Origin: an uncultured Collinsella sp.
Lineage (GTDB): Bacteria; Actinomycetota; Coriobacteriia; Coriobacteriales; Coriobacteriaceae
NCBI GenBank assembly: GCA_900550195.1
Contig: URRB01000011.1
Coordinates: forward strand, 7,471 to 71,470
Direction: 5' to 3'
Length of the DNA: 64,000 nt
Of this stretch, positions 43,012-52,301 are shown one piece after another. Under the pieces are notes generated by a model, which was not told where the DNA came from, ran no database searches, and saw only the letters and a program-made list of their open reading frames with translations. Numbering within the stretch: the stretch's first letter is position 1; each line of letters begins with the position of its first letter. The position numbers and the translations under genes are program-made.

Positions 43012-46000
43012 CTAGCGCTTCTTTGGGATCGACCTAAGGCGAGCGAACCATAGGGCTGCGGCACCCGAGGTCAGGAGCGCGGTGATGCAAGCGGCGATGG
43101 GAACTGATCCTGTTGCCGGTAGGTCCTGCGGTAGGGTACAGCGTTGAATGACACGGTCCTCGTCATGTGACTCAAGTTTATCGCCGCCGCCGTTGCGGCA
43201 AAGATCGACGCGTGCGCTGTTGGTGAGTGCGGTTTGGGGCGTATAAGCCGACGTCGCCTGCATGTGCACGATTGCGCCCCGAGCGTCTGTGCCAAGGATT
43301 GCTTTGGCATCGTCAAGGTCGTCGTGCTCATCTTTGAGATCATCGCGGGTCCAAGAATCCGCATCGCTTCGAGTCGTAAAGCCGGCGGCTACCGCACCGT
43401 ATTCAATGCGAATGCCCGTTACGACGGTATTGGACGCAAGGTCGAGTTCTTTCGCCTCGAGTGTGGTGGATTCCGTGGTCGAGACATCCGCCTTCCAGAG
43501 GTGCCAGCCGTCGTAATCGACGAGGCGGCAATCCTCACCCAGACTTTCCTTTACTTCGTCGGACTCAAGCCAAGGATTTTCGTGCCCATCGTCAAGTGTC
43601 GCGTTTGCCGGCTCATCGACGTCTGTCGAGTCCAACGGCGTCGTGCGATACCACACGTTGCACAGACCGTTGAGGTCGCCGATGGCGACGGGGGTTTCGA
43701 TTGAGACGAATCTCGCCGTATCGTCCTCGGCACACTCAAGATCATCGGTAATTGTAAACTCATCAACCCAGGTAGTTGAATCGTTTCGAGCGTCGATGGT
43801 ATAGGAGAAAAGCCCATCCGTATTGGTTTGCATCGCGGCACGGTTTTTACCATCGCCGTTAGCCAACAGGCCCTTTTCGATAGGTTGGACAAGTTCCTGA
43901 CGCTTGTCGACCTGCCCCTTGATCTCGATGGGCGCATCCTTCATCGCGACGGATTGGACTTCTCCCGTATCCTTTATTTCAAACGTTATCTCCTCGGCAA
44001 GGTCATAGGTCCGCGGAGACATCATTTCGCGCAACGAGTAGGTGCCGGGTGCAAGATGTTCGACGCGGTGTGGCTTGTCGGATGAGGTCCAGGAGTCTAT
44101 TTCGGTTTTATCGGGACCATATAAGGTGAGCCGTGCGCCTTCTACTTCCTGCTCACCGCTTGCATCGACCTTGGAGATATCAACCTTGGTGTAATCGTCG
44201 GATACGTTAAGCCGTGCTTCTACAACGGGTGTTTTCTGGTCGGCATAAGTAAGGTCGACAATATGGGTTGTCTGATCGAGCAAGAAGCCTGCCGGCGCTT
44301 GAGTCTCGACAACCTCGTAGCGTGCGGTGCCAGATCCCAGTGGGAGGTTGTCCGCGCGTGCTTCTCCAGTTTCATCCGTCGTGACGGTAGCGACAGTCTC
44401 ACCGTCGAGTGCGGCAATGCTACCGTCGGGGCGCACGATATCACCCGAGGCACGGATCTCAAAGATGGCGCCCGCGAGGCTGCTGCCGTCTACGGCATCG
44501 GTTTTAACGATCCTGATATTTCCGGTCGCGGCGCGGTCATAATACGAGGCGATTGCAACGGGCGTTAGGTTCATGTCGGCGGGTATGTTTACCTCGATTT
44601 CTTCGCTGACAAGATAGGGCTCTTTGGCCGAGGTTTCGCGTACATAATAGGTGCCCGGCACGAGCGATTCTGGCAGTGTGACGGTCCCGGTCGCGTCAGT
44701 CGTAAAGGTGTCCATTACGTTATGTGCTGGATACCAGCAAGTTTGTGAGACAGGTTCGTGATTGCTGTCGAGGAGTTGGAAGGTGAATCCGGCTAGGGGA
44801 ACAGAAGCGCCTGTTTGGGCATCGCGTTTTACAATCTGGAGATGCGTCGACAGAGCGTGGTTGTCCACGATATATTGAAGCTCGGCGTCGTCGGAAATCT
44901 GATTTGCCCCGACGGTCCATTCCCCTGCACGTTTAAAACCCTCGGGGACGGTTTCCGGAACCTCACGAACCGTGTAGCCGGCACGGTCGTATGGGACGGC
45001 TCCGTGGACACCGGCGGGTCGCTTGCCTGTGCCGAACCATGCTTCGGGCTGATCTTCGGTGGAGGCAAAGCCATAGATGTTTGTGGTCAGTGTGCCAACA
45101 ACCTGCTGAGAGCTGTTGCTGACAACCTCAAAGACAACACCACCCGCCGGCTGCTCCAGGCCGGATTGGTCGCTATTGCCGTAATCCTTGAATTTGGAAA
45201 TCTCAAGGTCAAAAGCAATGGGGATATCGGAAATGCGAGATTCGATCTCGACCACGCCTGAATCGCCGAGCTGGTCGGCTCCAACGGTATAGGTCCAGCT
45301 GTCGTTGGATGGCAGGTAGCCCTCGGGGGCTTTTGATTCGTAGATGGTAAAGGTTCCTAAGGGGACATCGGCGAGGGTGGCCCGACCGCTTTCGTCGGTC
45401 GTGAGGATTTGCGCCCATCCAGGGGTTGATTGCGACACACACGTGAACTCTGCTCCTGCGAGTGAAGATCCCACCTGGGGGCCGGCATTCGTCGCGGCAT
45501 CGAGTTTTACGATACGCAGGTTGATGGTGCCGGGCTGTTCATCAATGGCGACCTGTCCACCGTCATTCCCCGTGGTAAAGGCGATGCGATCACGACGGGG
45601 GACATAGCCGGCCGGCGCCTTCGTTTCAACTAGGTAGTATGCCGTGTTGGGCAGAAGTGTTGCTTGCGCCCGACCGTTGCTGTCCATCTGGACGGTGCCG
45701 ACATGCGCGCCGCTGGCGCTCTCAAAAATATCGAATGTTGCCCCGTCAAACTGATAAGTATTGTTTCCGCTGGTAATGGCGGCGTTTGCAGACTGTTTTT
45801 TGAAGGAAACAGAGACCGCCGGCAGTACATAGAGCATGTCTTGACGTTTGCTGCCGCCCGATACGGCTCCTAGATAGCGCCGCGCGCGGTGCGGAGCGGC
45901 TTTGATGCTTCCTGATTTTGCGTTGTCGTGGAGCCACCGCGCAGCCGCCACGACTTCATTGTCGGCGGTAAAGTGCCCGCTCTTGGTTTTGCCCTGAGCG

Positions 46001-46443
46001 GTCGTGTAGGAATAGGTACCGTCGACATGGGTAGTGCCGTTGAGCATCCATACGGCAAGCTGGGTTGCGGCGCGGGCGCGATCGGGTGAAAGATGGTAAC
46101 CGCCAAACGACGTGGCGGTAGGATATCCGTGACAAACGATTGCCGCGAACTCGTCGTCGAGCCACACCCAGCCTTGATCAAAGTTGAGCCATGGGCCGCC
46201 CGGCTTGGTGGGGCCGGGGCGCTCCTGGTCCATGCAGTAGGCAATCGAGGCGTCTTGAGCTTCATACTTGCCGATGAAGAAGGGCCCACAATCATCGCTA
46301 ATAGTGCGGAAGCCGAGTTGGTCGTAGCCATCGACGGCAAATGCGGCTCTCGGTGCCAGGCAGCCGAAAAGCAGGAAGAGGAGCAGGAGCAGCGGACCTG
46401 TTGCGATTGCGCTGTGGACAGAGTGCGTGGGTGCGTTGGACAT
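43012..46443 (-). CDS. LPXTG adhesin with thioester domain and Cna_B repeats
   Basis: A 1,143-residue surface protein. Residues 1-36 are a signal peptide. Residues about 45-200 form a thioester domain: Cys70 in AYCMDQE and Gln128 in ATQLAVW are the two residues that in this family crosslink to form an internal thioester able to bond host proteins. From about 210 to 860 come about six to seven Cna_B/SpaA-like domains, shown by repeats ending in PAGY, EGYL or KEPYL. Such domains often hold isopeptide bonds. The C terminus has LPATG at 1108-1112, a hydrophobic helix and a basic tail for sortase anchoring. A shorter non-repeat domain lies at 870-1090. It is monocistronic, 569 bp or so from any sortase-like gene in this window; none was found. 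Confidence 0.88.
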   Translation of the reverse strand: MSNAPTHSVHSAIATGPLLLLLFLLFGCLAPRAAFAVDGYDQLGFRTISDDCGPFFIGKYEAQDASIAYCMDQERPGPTKPGGPWLNFDQGWVWLDDEFAAIVCHGYPTATSFGGYHLSPDRARAATQLAVWMLNGTTHVDGTYSYTTAQGKTKSGHFTADNEVVAAARWLHDNAKSGSIKAAPHRARRYLGAVSGGSKRQDMLYVLPAVSVSFKKQSANAAITSGNNTYQFDGATFDIFESASGAHVGTVQMDSNGRAQATLLPNTAYYLVETKAPAGYVPRRDRIAFTTGNDGGQVAIDEQPGTINLRIVKLDAATNAGPQVGSSLAGAEFTCVSQSTPGWAQILTTDESGRATLADVPLGTFTIYESKAPEGYLPSNDSWTYTVGADQLGDSGVVEIESRISDIPIAFDLEISKFKDYGNSDQSGLEQPAGGVVFEVVSNSSQQVVGTLTTNIYGFASTEDQPEAWFGTGKRPAGVHGAVPYDRAGYTVREVPETVPEGFKRAGEWTVGANQISDDAELQYIVDNHALSTHLQIVKRDAQTGASVPLAGFTFQLLDSNHEPVSQTCWYPAHNVMDTFTTDATGTVTLPESLVPGTYYVRETSAKEPYLVSEEIEVNIPADMNLTPVAIASYYDRAATGNIRIVKTDAVDGSSLAGAIFEIRASGDIVRPDGSIAALDGETVATVTTDETGEARADNLPLGSGTARYEVVETQAPAGFLLDQTTHIVDLTYADQKTPVVEARLNVSDDYTKVDISKVDASGEQEVEGARLTLYGPDKTEIDSWTSSDKPHRVEHLAPGTYSLREMMSPRTYDLAEEITFEIKDTGEVQSVAMKDAPIEIKGQVDKRQELVQPIEKGLLANGDGKNRAAMQTNTDGLFSYTIDARNDSTTWVDEFTITDDLECAEDDTARFVSIETPVAIGDLNGLCNVWYRTTPLDSTDVDEPANATLDDGHENPWLESDEVKESLGEDCRLVDYDGWHLWKADVSTTESTTLEAKELDLASNTVVTGIRIEYGAVAAGFTTRSDADSWTRDDLKDEHDDLDDAKAILGTDARGAIVHMQATSAYTPQTALTNSARVDLCRNGGGDKLESHDEDRVIQRCTLPQDLPATGSVPIAACITALLTSGAAALWFARLRSIPKKR

Positions 46444-46697
46444 GGCTGCTCCTTATCCCTCGTGCGCCGCATGGGGAGGCTGCGACGCGTAGGATGAGGC
46501 TACCCCCGAGGTTCATGCGGGTAAGTACCGGAGCCTGACCAAAAGCTTGCCCAATTCCTGACAAATTGAGCTCAAATACAACAATCAAGCAAAAGCGCAG
46601 GTAGAAGATAGGGAGAACAGGAGGTCAAAGGTCCTCATCTCCACAATTGACGCGATTTTCAAACGAATCTCCACAGCTAAAACAAGCATCGCCACCC
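46444..46697. other. Intergenic region upstream of the adhesin and tRNA-Gly
   Basis: About 250 bp without an open frame of note. It must hold the adhesin promoter on the minus strand, but I cannot pick a convincing pair of boxes. Confidence 0.5.
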
Positions 46698-46727
46698 TTG
46701 TATCGAACAAGACAACCGCGTTATACT
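46698..46727 (+). promoter_or_regulatory. Promoter of tRNA-Gly
   Basis: TTGTAT (46698-46703) and TATACT (46722-46727), spaced 18 bp, end 13 bp before the tRNA. Confidence 0.65.
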
Positions 46728-46740
46728 AGCCAACACACAA

Positions 46741-46815
46741 GCGGGCATCGCCAAGTGGTAAGGCATCAGCTTCCCAAGCTGACACTCGCGGGTTCGAGTC
46801 CCGTTGCCCGCTCCA
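46741..46815 (+). tRNA. tRNA-Gly (CCC)
   Basis: A 75-nt cloverleaf with acceptor GCGGGCA paired to TGCCCGC, discriminator T and an encoded CCA. Anticodon loop TTCCCAA gives CCC. Its last 18 bases recur exactly at 46990-47007. Confidence 0.96.
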
Positions 46816-46828
46816 GTAAAAAGCACAA

Positions 46829-46858
46829 GCACGGCAGCGTTACGTTGCCGTGCTTTTT
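46829..46858 (+). terminator. Terminator of tRNA-Gly
   Basis: GCACGGCAGC pairs with GTTGCCGTGC (one G-U) and runs into five T residues. Confidence 0.85.
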
Positions 46859-46956
46859 ACTACCAAGCGCCGGGACTCGAACCCGCCAGGGTGCGAGCGT
46901 TAAGCAAACGCGAAGCGTTTGTAGCGAGCAGGCGAAGGCGCCGACAGGAGCCTGAA

Positions 46957-47007
46957 GCCGGTGCGTATTTGCGAAGCAAATACGCGGATGTCCCGTTGCC
47001 CGCTCCA
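46957..47007. repeat. 51-bp repeat with tRNA-Gly tail copy, A
   Basis: The unit is a perfect 10-bp hairpin (GCGTATTTGC-GAA-GCAAATACGC) plus an exact 18-bp copy of the tRNA-Gly 3' end (46990-47007). A second copy lies at 47088-47138. The rest of the 425-bp gap to purB has no credible gene. Confidence 0.85.
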
Positions 47008-47087
47008 TCGAGTACGGGGGACCTCGGGAACGTCGGGTCCAACCCGCTGTGCCCGTGCGTGTGCGCGGACCGGGTCTGCCGACCGCA

Positions 47088-47138
47088 GCCGGTGCGTATT
47101 TGCGAAGCAAATGCGCGGACGTCCCCATGCTCGCTCCA
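47088..47138. repeat. 51-bp repeat with tRNA-Gly tail copy, B
   Basis: It matches copy A at 46 of 51 positions by eye. The tRNA-tail part (47121-47138) matches the true tRNA end at 15 of 18 positions. Copies of tRNA ends with hairpins are typical of integration scars. Confidence 0.85.
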
Positions 47139-47240
47139 ATTCCAAAATGTTAGGTTAATGCCTACTGCCCATACTTGCACCCGCGCACGGTACAATGGTT
47201 GGGTTACGACCAACGTGCCAATAACCAAAAAGGAGCCGCT

Positions 47241-48584
47241 ATGATCGATCGCTATACCCGCCCGGAGATGGGACACATCTTCTCCCTCGAGAACAAGTAC
47301 GCCATTTGGCAGGAGATCGAGGTCCTGGCCTGCGAGGCCCAGGCGGAGCTCGGCAAGATCGGTATTTCCAAAGAAGAGGCCCAGTGGATTCGCGACCACG
47401 CCAACTTTGAGAAGGAGAAGGTTGACGAGATCGAGGAGGTCACGCGCCACGATGTCATCGCCTTCCTGACCAACATGAAGGAGTACATCGACGCCGACGT
47501 CCCCGAGGGCGAGCCCAAGCCCAGCCGCTGGGTTCACTACGGTATGACCAGCTCTGACCTGGGTGATACGGCTCTGTGCTACCAGCTCACTCAGGCTTGC
47601 GACCTTATCATCGAGGACGTCAAGAAGCTCGGCGAGATCTGCAAGCGCCGTGCCTTCGAGGAGCGCAACACGCTCTGCGCCGGCCGTACTCACGGTATTC
47701 ACGCCGAGCCGATGACCTTCGGCATGAAGTTTGGCTCTTGGGCTTGGGAGCTCAAGCGCGATTTGGACCGTCTTGAGGATGCCCGCAAGAACGTCGCCTT
47801 CGGTGCCATCTCGGGCGCTGTCGGCACGTACAGCTCCATCGAGCCGTTCGTGGAGGAGTATGTCTGCGAGCACCTTGGTCTGGTTCACGATCCGCTGTCT
47901 ACGCAGGTCATCAGCCGTGACCACCACGCCTACCTTGCCGGCGTGCTCGCTACCACGGCAGCTACCTGCGAGCGCATTGCGACCGAGGTTCGCAACCTGC
48001 AGAAGACCGATACGCTCGAGGCCGAGGAGCCGTTCCGCAAGGGTCAAAAGGGCAGCTCCGCCATGCCGCACAAGCGCAACCCCATCACTATGGAGAAGGT
48101 CTGCGGCCTTTCGCGCATCGTCAAGTCCAACGCCCAGGTCGCCTTCGACAACGTTGCCCTGTGGCACGAGCGCGACATTTCGCACTCCTCTGCCGAGCGC
48201 GTCGCCCAGGCCGATAGCTTCATCGCCCTTGACCACATGTTCCAGTGCCTCATCCGCGTCATCGACGGCCTGCAGCTGTACCCTGCCCGCATGATGGCCA
48301 ATCTCAACAAGACCCGCGGCCTCATCTTCTCCTCCAAGGTGCTGCTGGCTCTCGTCGATACAGGCATCACCCGCGAGGATGCCTATGCCATCGTGCAGGA
48401 AAACGCCATGGCCACGTGGCACGAGGTGCAGGATTGCGTCTCCGGTCCTACCTTTAAGGAGCGCCTCGAGGCCGATCCGCGCTGCACCGTCAGCCAGGAG
48501 AAGCTCGACGAGATCTTTGACCCGTGGGACTTCCTCACCCGCATCGACACGGTCTTCGATCGCCTGGAGCAGCTCGAGTTCTAA
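47241..48584 (+). CDS. purB: Adenylosuccinate lyase
   Basis: PurB splits SAICAR and adenylosuccinate, releasing fumarate, at two points of purine synthesis. The 447-residue protein has the fumarase/aspartase superfamily signature GSSAMPHKRNP and the catalytic histidine region AGRTHGIHAEPMTFG. The ATG at 47241 follows AAGGAG; an upstream open stretch from 47175 lacks a ribosome site. The gene is monocistronic, with tRNA-tail repeats before it and a hairpin after it. It complements purA, purC and purD elsewhere in the window. Confidence 0.97.
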   Translation: MIDRYTRPEMGHIFSLENKYAIWQEIEVLACEAQAELGKIGISKEEAQWIRDHANFEKEKVDEIEEVTRHDVIAFLTNMKEYIDADVPEGEPKPSRWVHYGMTSSDLGDTALCYQLTQACDLIIEDVKKLGEICKRRAFEERNTLCAGRTHGIHAEPMTFGMKFGSWAWELKRDLDRLEDARKNVAFGAISGAVGTYSSIEPFVEEYVCEHLGLVHDPLSTQVISRDHHAYLAGVLATTAATCERIATEVRNLQKTDTLEAEEPFRKGQKGSSAMPHKRNPITMEKVCGLSRIVKSNAQVAFDNVALWHERDISHSSAERVAQADSFIALDHMFQCLIRVIDGLQLYPARMMANLNKTRGLIFSSKVLLALVDTGITREDAYAIVQENAMATWHEVQDCVSGPTFKERLEADPRCTVSQEKLDEIFDPWDFLTRIDTVFDRLEQLEF

Positions 48585-48652
48585 TTGACCGATCGGGGAG
48601 GTAGTCAAATCGATCAATTCTCCGCGGCCCTCGTTCGAGTGCGACTTTCCAA

Positions 48653-48694
48653 CACAAGCCCCGCTCGCAGCTCGCTCTGCCAGCGGGGCTTGTG
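48653..48694. terminator. Hairpin downstream of purB
   Basis: A 13-bp perfect inverted repeat (48653-48665 with 48682-48694) with a 16-nt loop. No T-run follows, so its action as terminator is uncertain. Confidence 0.5.
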
Positions 48695-48785
48695 CATGAG
48701 CGCACCTAGAAAGCTGGACGTCAGCGATATATGCGCGTCAACTGTGCTGCTTGCCGATAATTTGAGACATCTGACAAACATTACC

Positions 48786-48815
48786 TTGCCGGTAACTGTC
48801 GGGGGGGGGTATCCT
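48786..48815 (+). promoter_or_regulatory. Promoter with a nine-G tract in the spacer
   Basis: TTGCCG (48786-48791) and TATCCT (48810-48815) are separated by an 18-bp spacer that ends in nine consecutive G (48801-48809). A changing G number would alter the spacing and so promoter strength. The Big_2 surface-protein gene starts 62 bp downstream. The boxes are weak matches, so promoter identity is a prediction. Confidence 0.5.
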
Positions 48816-48877
48816 TAAGCCAATTTTAAGGTGTGGGAGAATGCTGCGTTTTTTCACGAGAGATTGGACTTAGGGGA

Positions 48878-51800
48878 ATGAGAAAAGGGTTTTGGAGGAT
48901 AGCCACAGGCATCTGTGTTGCTTTAACGGCGGCAACGTTTGGGCTGACGGTGGCCGCTCCGCATGCGGATGCTGTCATGCTGGAGTCGCAGGACGGTTCC
49001 ATGGGTGCATCGTTTCTCCCATACGATTCGTCTACAGGCGATGTGTGGTCAGAATTTGATGTCGCTGTTGGACAGACGGTGAAAGGAAGGCTTTCCTTTT
49101 TTAATAAAAATCACGAATGGGCGCACATTGACCCTAGCGATATCGATATCACATCGTCTGACGAGGATATCGCTAAGGTAAGTTATGAGTCACATAGTTG
49201 GGTATTGACAATTAGCCCTACCAAAGTTGGCACAACGACTATAACCCTGAAGAGCAAGACCGACGAGAGTTTAAACGGTTCTCTTAAGATTAAAAGTGTG
49301 GCTAAAGTCAATCCAATTAAGGTCAGTTTCGTTTCTTACGACCAATCTGGTGCGACAACAAACACCGCAACGCTGGGTTACACGGATGATTGTCCGCAAA
49401 AATGCGGGAACACGCATTATGCATTACTAGAGGGGAGAGTTGACGTTCGTCCCGTGGACGAGAGCCGTGCGGCCACATATTTTGTTATTAAGGAAGACCC
49501 CTCAAAGGATTCCAAAGTCCAGGCAAGGGTGAATTCGAATTATTCATCATATGGAACTTCCGAGCTAAGCGCTTCTTTGCAACTCGAGGCGTTGTCGAAA
49601 GATGCTAAAGAGGCCAAGGTTCTTGTCGACTATTGCAACGGTGAAGTTGAGACGAAGAAGCTATGTGATGTTGTAACCGAGAATCAGGAGCCCGGATTCA
49701 ATGAGCGTGGGAACAAAAAGCAAAAGATGCTGGTTGGGGACAGCTATTATCTGACTGCCATTCTCAACGTTTCTCCAAATGAAGTACTGAAGGCATGCCA
49801 GCGCGCACATTGGGGTGCGGACTTTGGCGCTGTAACCTATTCTCTGGAAAGCAACGATGTCGTTGAGCTTATCGGTGGTGAAAACTCGTTTAAGGTAATA
49901 AAGCCTGGCACCGTTAAGGCTCATGCTCGTGATGGCCTTGGCAATGACCATCCCTTTGAGATAGAGGTTGTCGACCCTGCGGAAGTGAGCCTTTCGAAGG
50001 CTAAGTTTGTGTCGAGCGATTATACATTTCCCTGTGAGGTCAGTTCAGATAGTATATCCAAAGATTGGCTTTGGCTGGAATGTGACAGGGGGTTTGAATA
50101 TCCAAAGGGCGTGCTGAGTAAAAGCGCTGAGGAATTGATGGACTCCTATGCCGGCGCAAAGTATTCTTTCACTTCAGATAATCCGGATGTCCTCGAGGTA
50201 AAAGGACCGATGTTTAGTGGTGGCAGTTACTTGGGGTATTTAGTGCCTCATAGTTACGGCGATGCAACGGTTTCAATGTACTTGGGTGGTCGTCTCTGCG
50301 ACACGATGACCGTTCATGTTGTCAAGCCTGGCGAGGAGCCTGCAAAGACTGCGGTTTCCATTGCGGACAGCTACTCAACCTCCATGGATAAAGGCACGAC
50401 TCAGCAGCTGAAGGCAAAGGTCTCCCCTGATGACAAGGCCAGCCAAGTTGTTTGGTCCTCTTCCAACGAGAGCGTCCTTACCGTCGACGCTAACGGTCTT
50501 GTTACCGCTGTCGGTGACGGTGATGCCACGATCACGGCAACGGTTGATGGGGTCTCTGCAACCACGGATGCGATTACGGTAACCACTCCGGTTGTAAAGG
50601 TGTCGGGCGTCAAGCTCAGCGCTTCAAACCTTAAGCTTGCTGTGGGCGGTGAGCCCTCGACGTTGACCGCAGCGGTTGAGCCCGATAATGCAACGAACAA
50701 GAACTTGTCCTGGTCGTCGAGCGATCCTACGGTCGCCACGGTTGCAGGCGGCGTCGTGACCCCGGTCAAGGCAGGTGTTGCTACGATTACCGTCACCACT
50801 GAGGACGGAGAGCATAGCGCCACGTGCAAGGTGACGGTTATTCAGCCTGCTACGGGCATCACGCTCGATAAGCAGAAGGTCGTGCTTGTGGGCGCTGCAA
50901 CCGAGCAGCTTAAGGCGGCGGTCGTTCCCGCGGAGGCTAACCAGACGATTGTCTGGAAGTCCAGCAACGAAAGTGTCGCTACAGTCGATCAAACCGGAAA
51001 GGTGGCGGCTGTCTCCAAGGGCGCCGCAACCATCACCGTTTCGACTGAAGACGGCACCTATTCTCAGGATTGCGCGGTGACCGTCTCTAATCCCGCAACG
51101 AACCTTACGGTCGACCAGAGCGTCCTCGGCCTCAAGAAGGGCGAAGAGGGCACCGTGAAGGTTTCTCTTGCTGGAACCCTTGCGGGTGAGGTCGACGAGA
51201 CCAATCTTGCTCTGGATGACACGGGCGCTTCGAAGGCGTTTAAGGTTGTCGACAACGGTGATGGCTCCTACACCGTTACCGCCCTCAAGACCGGTTCTGG
51301 TTCTTTTGTCATCACTGCAGGGTCGCTCTCCCAGACCGTTTCGGTGACCGTGACCAATCCCGCCCAAAAGGTTGAGCTCAACAAGACGAGCCTGTCCTTT
51401 ACCGTCGGTGATGCCTCCACAAAGCTCTCCGCAACGGTGAGTCCTGCCGATGCAGACGATACGACGGTGAGCTGGACCTCCAGCGACTCGTCGATCGCCA
51501 CGGTCAAAGACGGCGTCGTGACGCCGCTTAAGGCCGGTACCGTCACGATTACCGCCACCTGTGGCGACAAAACCGCGACCTGCGCCGTTATCGTAGCGGC
51601 AAAGACCATTGCAGGCGTTGCGGGTAGCAACGGAACGGACGTTAGCGTAAGCGCCGAGAACAATGTCGCTGCCGGCATTGCCCAGAACAACAGCATCTCT
51701 CTTGTGGTCGAGGAACCGACGGATCTTACCGATGCCGCCAATGCTACGATTTCCGGCCTTGAGCAGGGGACTACCAAGGTTGCCGATAAGCTCGATATCA

Positions 51801-52228
51801 AGCTTCTCAAGGACGGCGAGGTTATCGAGGACTACGAAGGCATGTCCTTCATCGTCCGTGTCAAGATGACTGCCGCCATGAAGGCGCTCACCAATCTCAA
51901 GGTGCTCTACGTTGCCGAGGATGGTTCCACTCAGGCTATGGATACGTGGACCGAGGGCGACTACCTCTGCTTCCGCACGAGCCACTTCTCGACGTACGTG
52001 GTGACGGGCGAGGAGGCCAAGGGGGAGCCGGCTCAGCCTGCGCAGCCCGTGACGCCGTCCCAACCCGGTCAGCAGACGACGACCAAGGTAACCAAAACGT
52101 CCGCTAAGACTACTAAGGGTGCGCTCGCCAACACGGGCGACCAAACCCTTGCCGTCGCCTTTATTATGACCGTTGTCGGCGCTTCGCTGATTGCCTTCGC
52201 GCTTATGCGCAAACGTCTCGAGTGTTAG
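48878..52228 (+). CDS. Wall-anchored protein with Big_2 Ig-like domains
   Basis: A 1,116-residue surface protein. Residues 1-32 or so are a signal peptide (GFWRIATGICVALTAATFG). The N-terminal half (to about 490) has Ig-like traits and unclear domains. From about 500 come repeated Big_2 domains with the pattern LSWSSSDPTVATVAGGVVTP followed by KAGVATITV; I count four or five. A beta domain (about 905-1040) and a Pro/Thr linker follow. The C terminus has LANTG (1083-1087), a hydrophobic helix and a short basic end, a variant sorting signal. The start ATG at 48878 has TAGGGGA upstream; an ATG at 48833 is in frame but less likely. The 5' part is AT-richer than the 3' part. Confidence 0.85.
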   Translation: MRKGFWRIATGICVALTAATFGLTVAAPHADAVMLESQDGSMGASFLPYDSSTGDVWSEFDVAVGQTVKGRLSFFNKNHEWAHIDPSDIDITSSDEDIAKVSYESHSWVLTISPTKVGTTTITLKSKTDESLNGSLKIKSVAKVNPIKVSFVSYDQSGATTNTATLGYTDDCPQKCGNTHYALLEGRVDVRPVDESRAATYFVIKEDPSKDSKVQARVNSNYSSYGTSELSASLQLEALSKDAKEAKVLVDYCNGEVETKKLCDVVTENQEPGFNERGNKKQKMLVGDSYYLTAILNVSPNEVLKACQRAHWGADFGAVTYSLESNDVVELIGGENSFKVIKPGTVKAHARDGLGNDHPFEIEVVDPAEVSLSKAKFVSSDYTFPCEVSSDSISKDWLWLECDRGFEYPKGVLSKSAEELMDSYAGAKYSFTSDNPDVLEVKGPMFSGGSYLGYLVPHSYGDATVSMYLGGRLCDTMTVHVVKPGEEPAKTAVSIADSYSTSMDKGTTQQLKAKVSPDDKASQVVWSSSNESVLTVDANGLVTAVGDGDATITATVDGVSATTDAITVTTPVVKVSGVKLSASNLKLAVGGEPSTLTAAVEPDNATNKNLSWSSSDPTVATVAGGVVTPVKAGVATITVTTEDGEHSATCKVTVIQPATGITLDKQKVVLVGAATEQLKAAVVPAEANQTIVWKSSNESVATVDQTGKVAAVSKGAATITVSTEDGTYSQDCAVTVSNPATNLTVDQSVLGLKKGEEGTVKVSLAGTLAGEVDETNLALDDTGASKAFKVVDNGDGSYTVTALKTGSGSFVITAGSLSQTVSVTVTNPAQKVELNKTSLSFTVGDASTKLSATVSPADADDTTVSWTSSDSSIATVKDGVVTPLKAGTVTITATCGDKTATCAVIVAAKTIAGVAGSNGTDVSVSAENNVAAGIAQNNSISLVVEEPTDLTDAANATISGLEQGTTKVADKLDIKLLKDGEVIEDYEGMSFIVRVKMTAAMKALTNLKVLYVAEDGSTQAMDTWTEGDYLCFRTSHFSTYVVTGEEAKGEPAQPAQPVTPSQPGQQTTTKVTKTSAKTTKGALANTGDQTLAVAFIMTVVGASLIAFALMRKRLEC

Positions 52229-52262
52229 GGCGCCCTCTCGTTTAGGCGCGACCTTTCAGTCC

Positions 52263-52301
52263 AAGCCCCGTTGGTAACTCGTTTTACCAACGGGGCTTTT
52301 A
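52263..52301 (+). terminator. Terminator of the Big_2 gene
   Basis: A 15-bp perfect stem (52263-52277 with 52284-52298) is followed by T residues. Confidence 0.93.
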
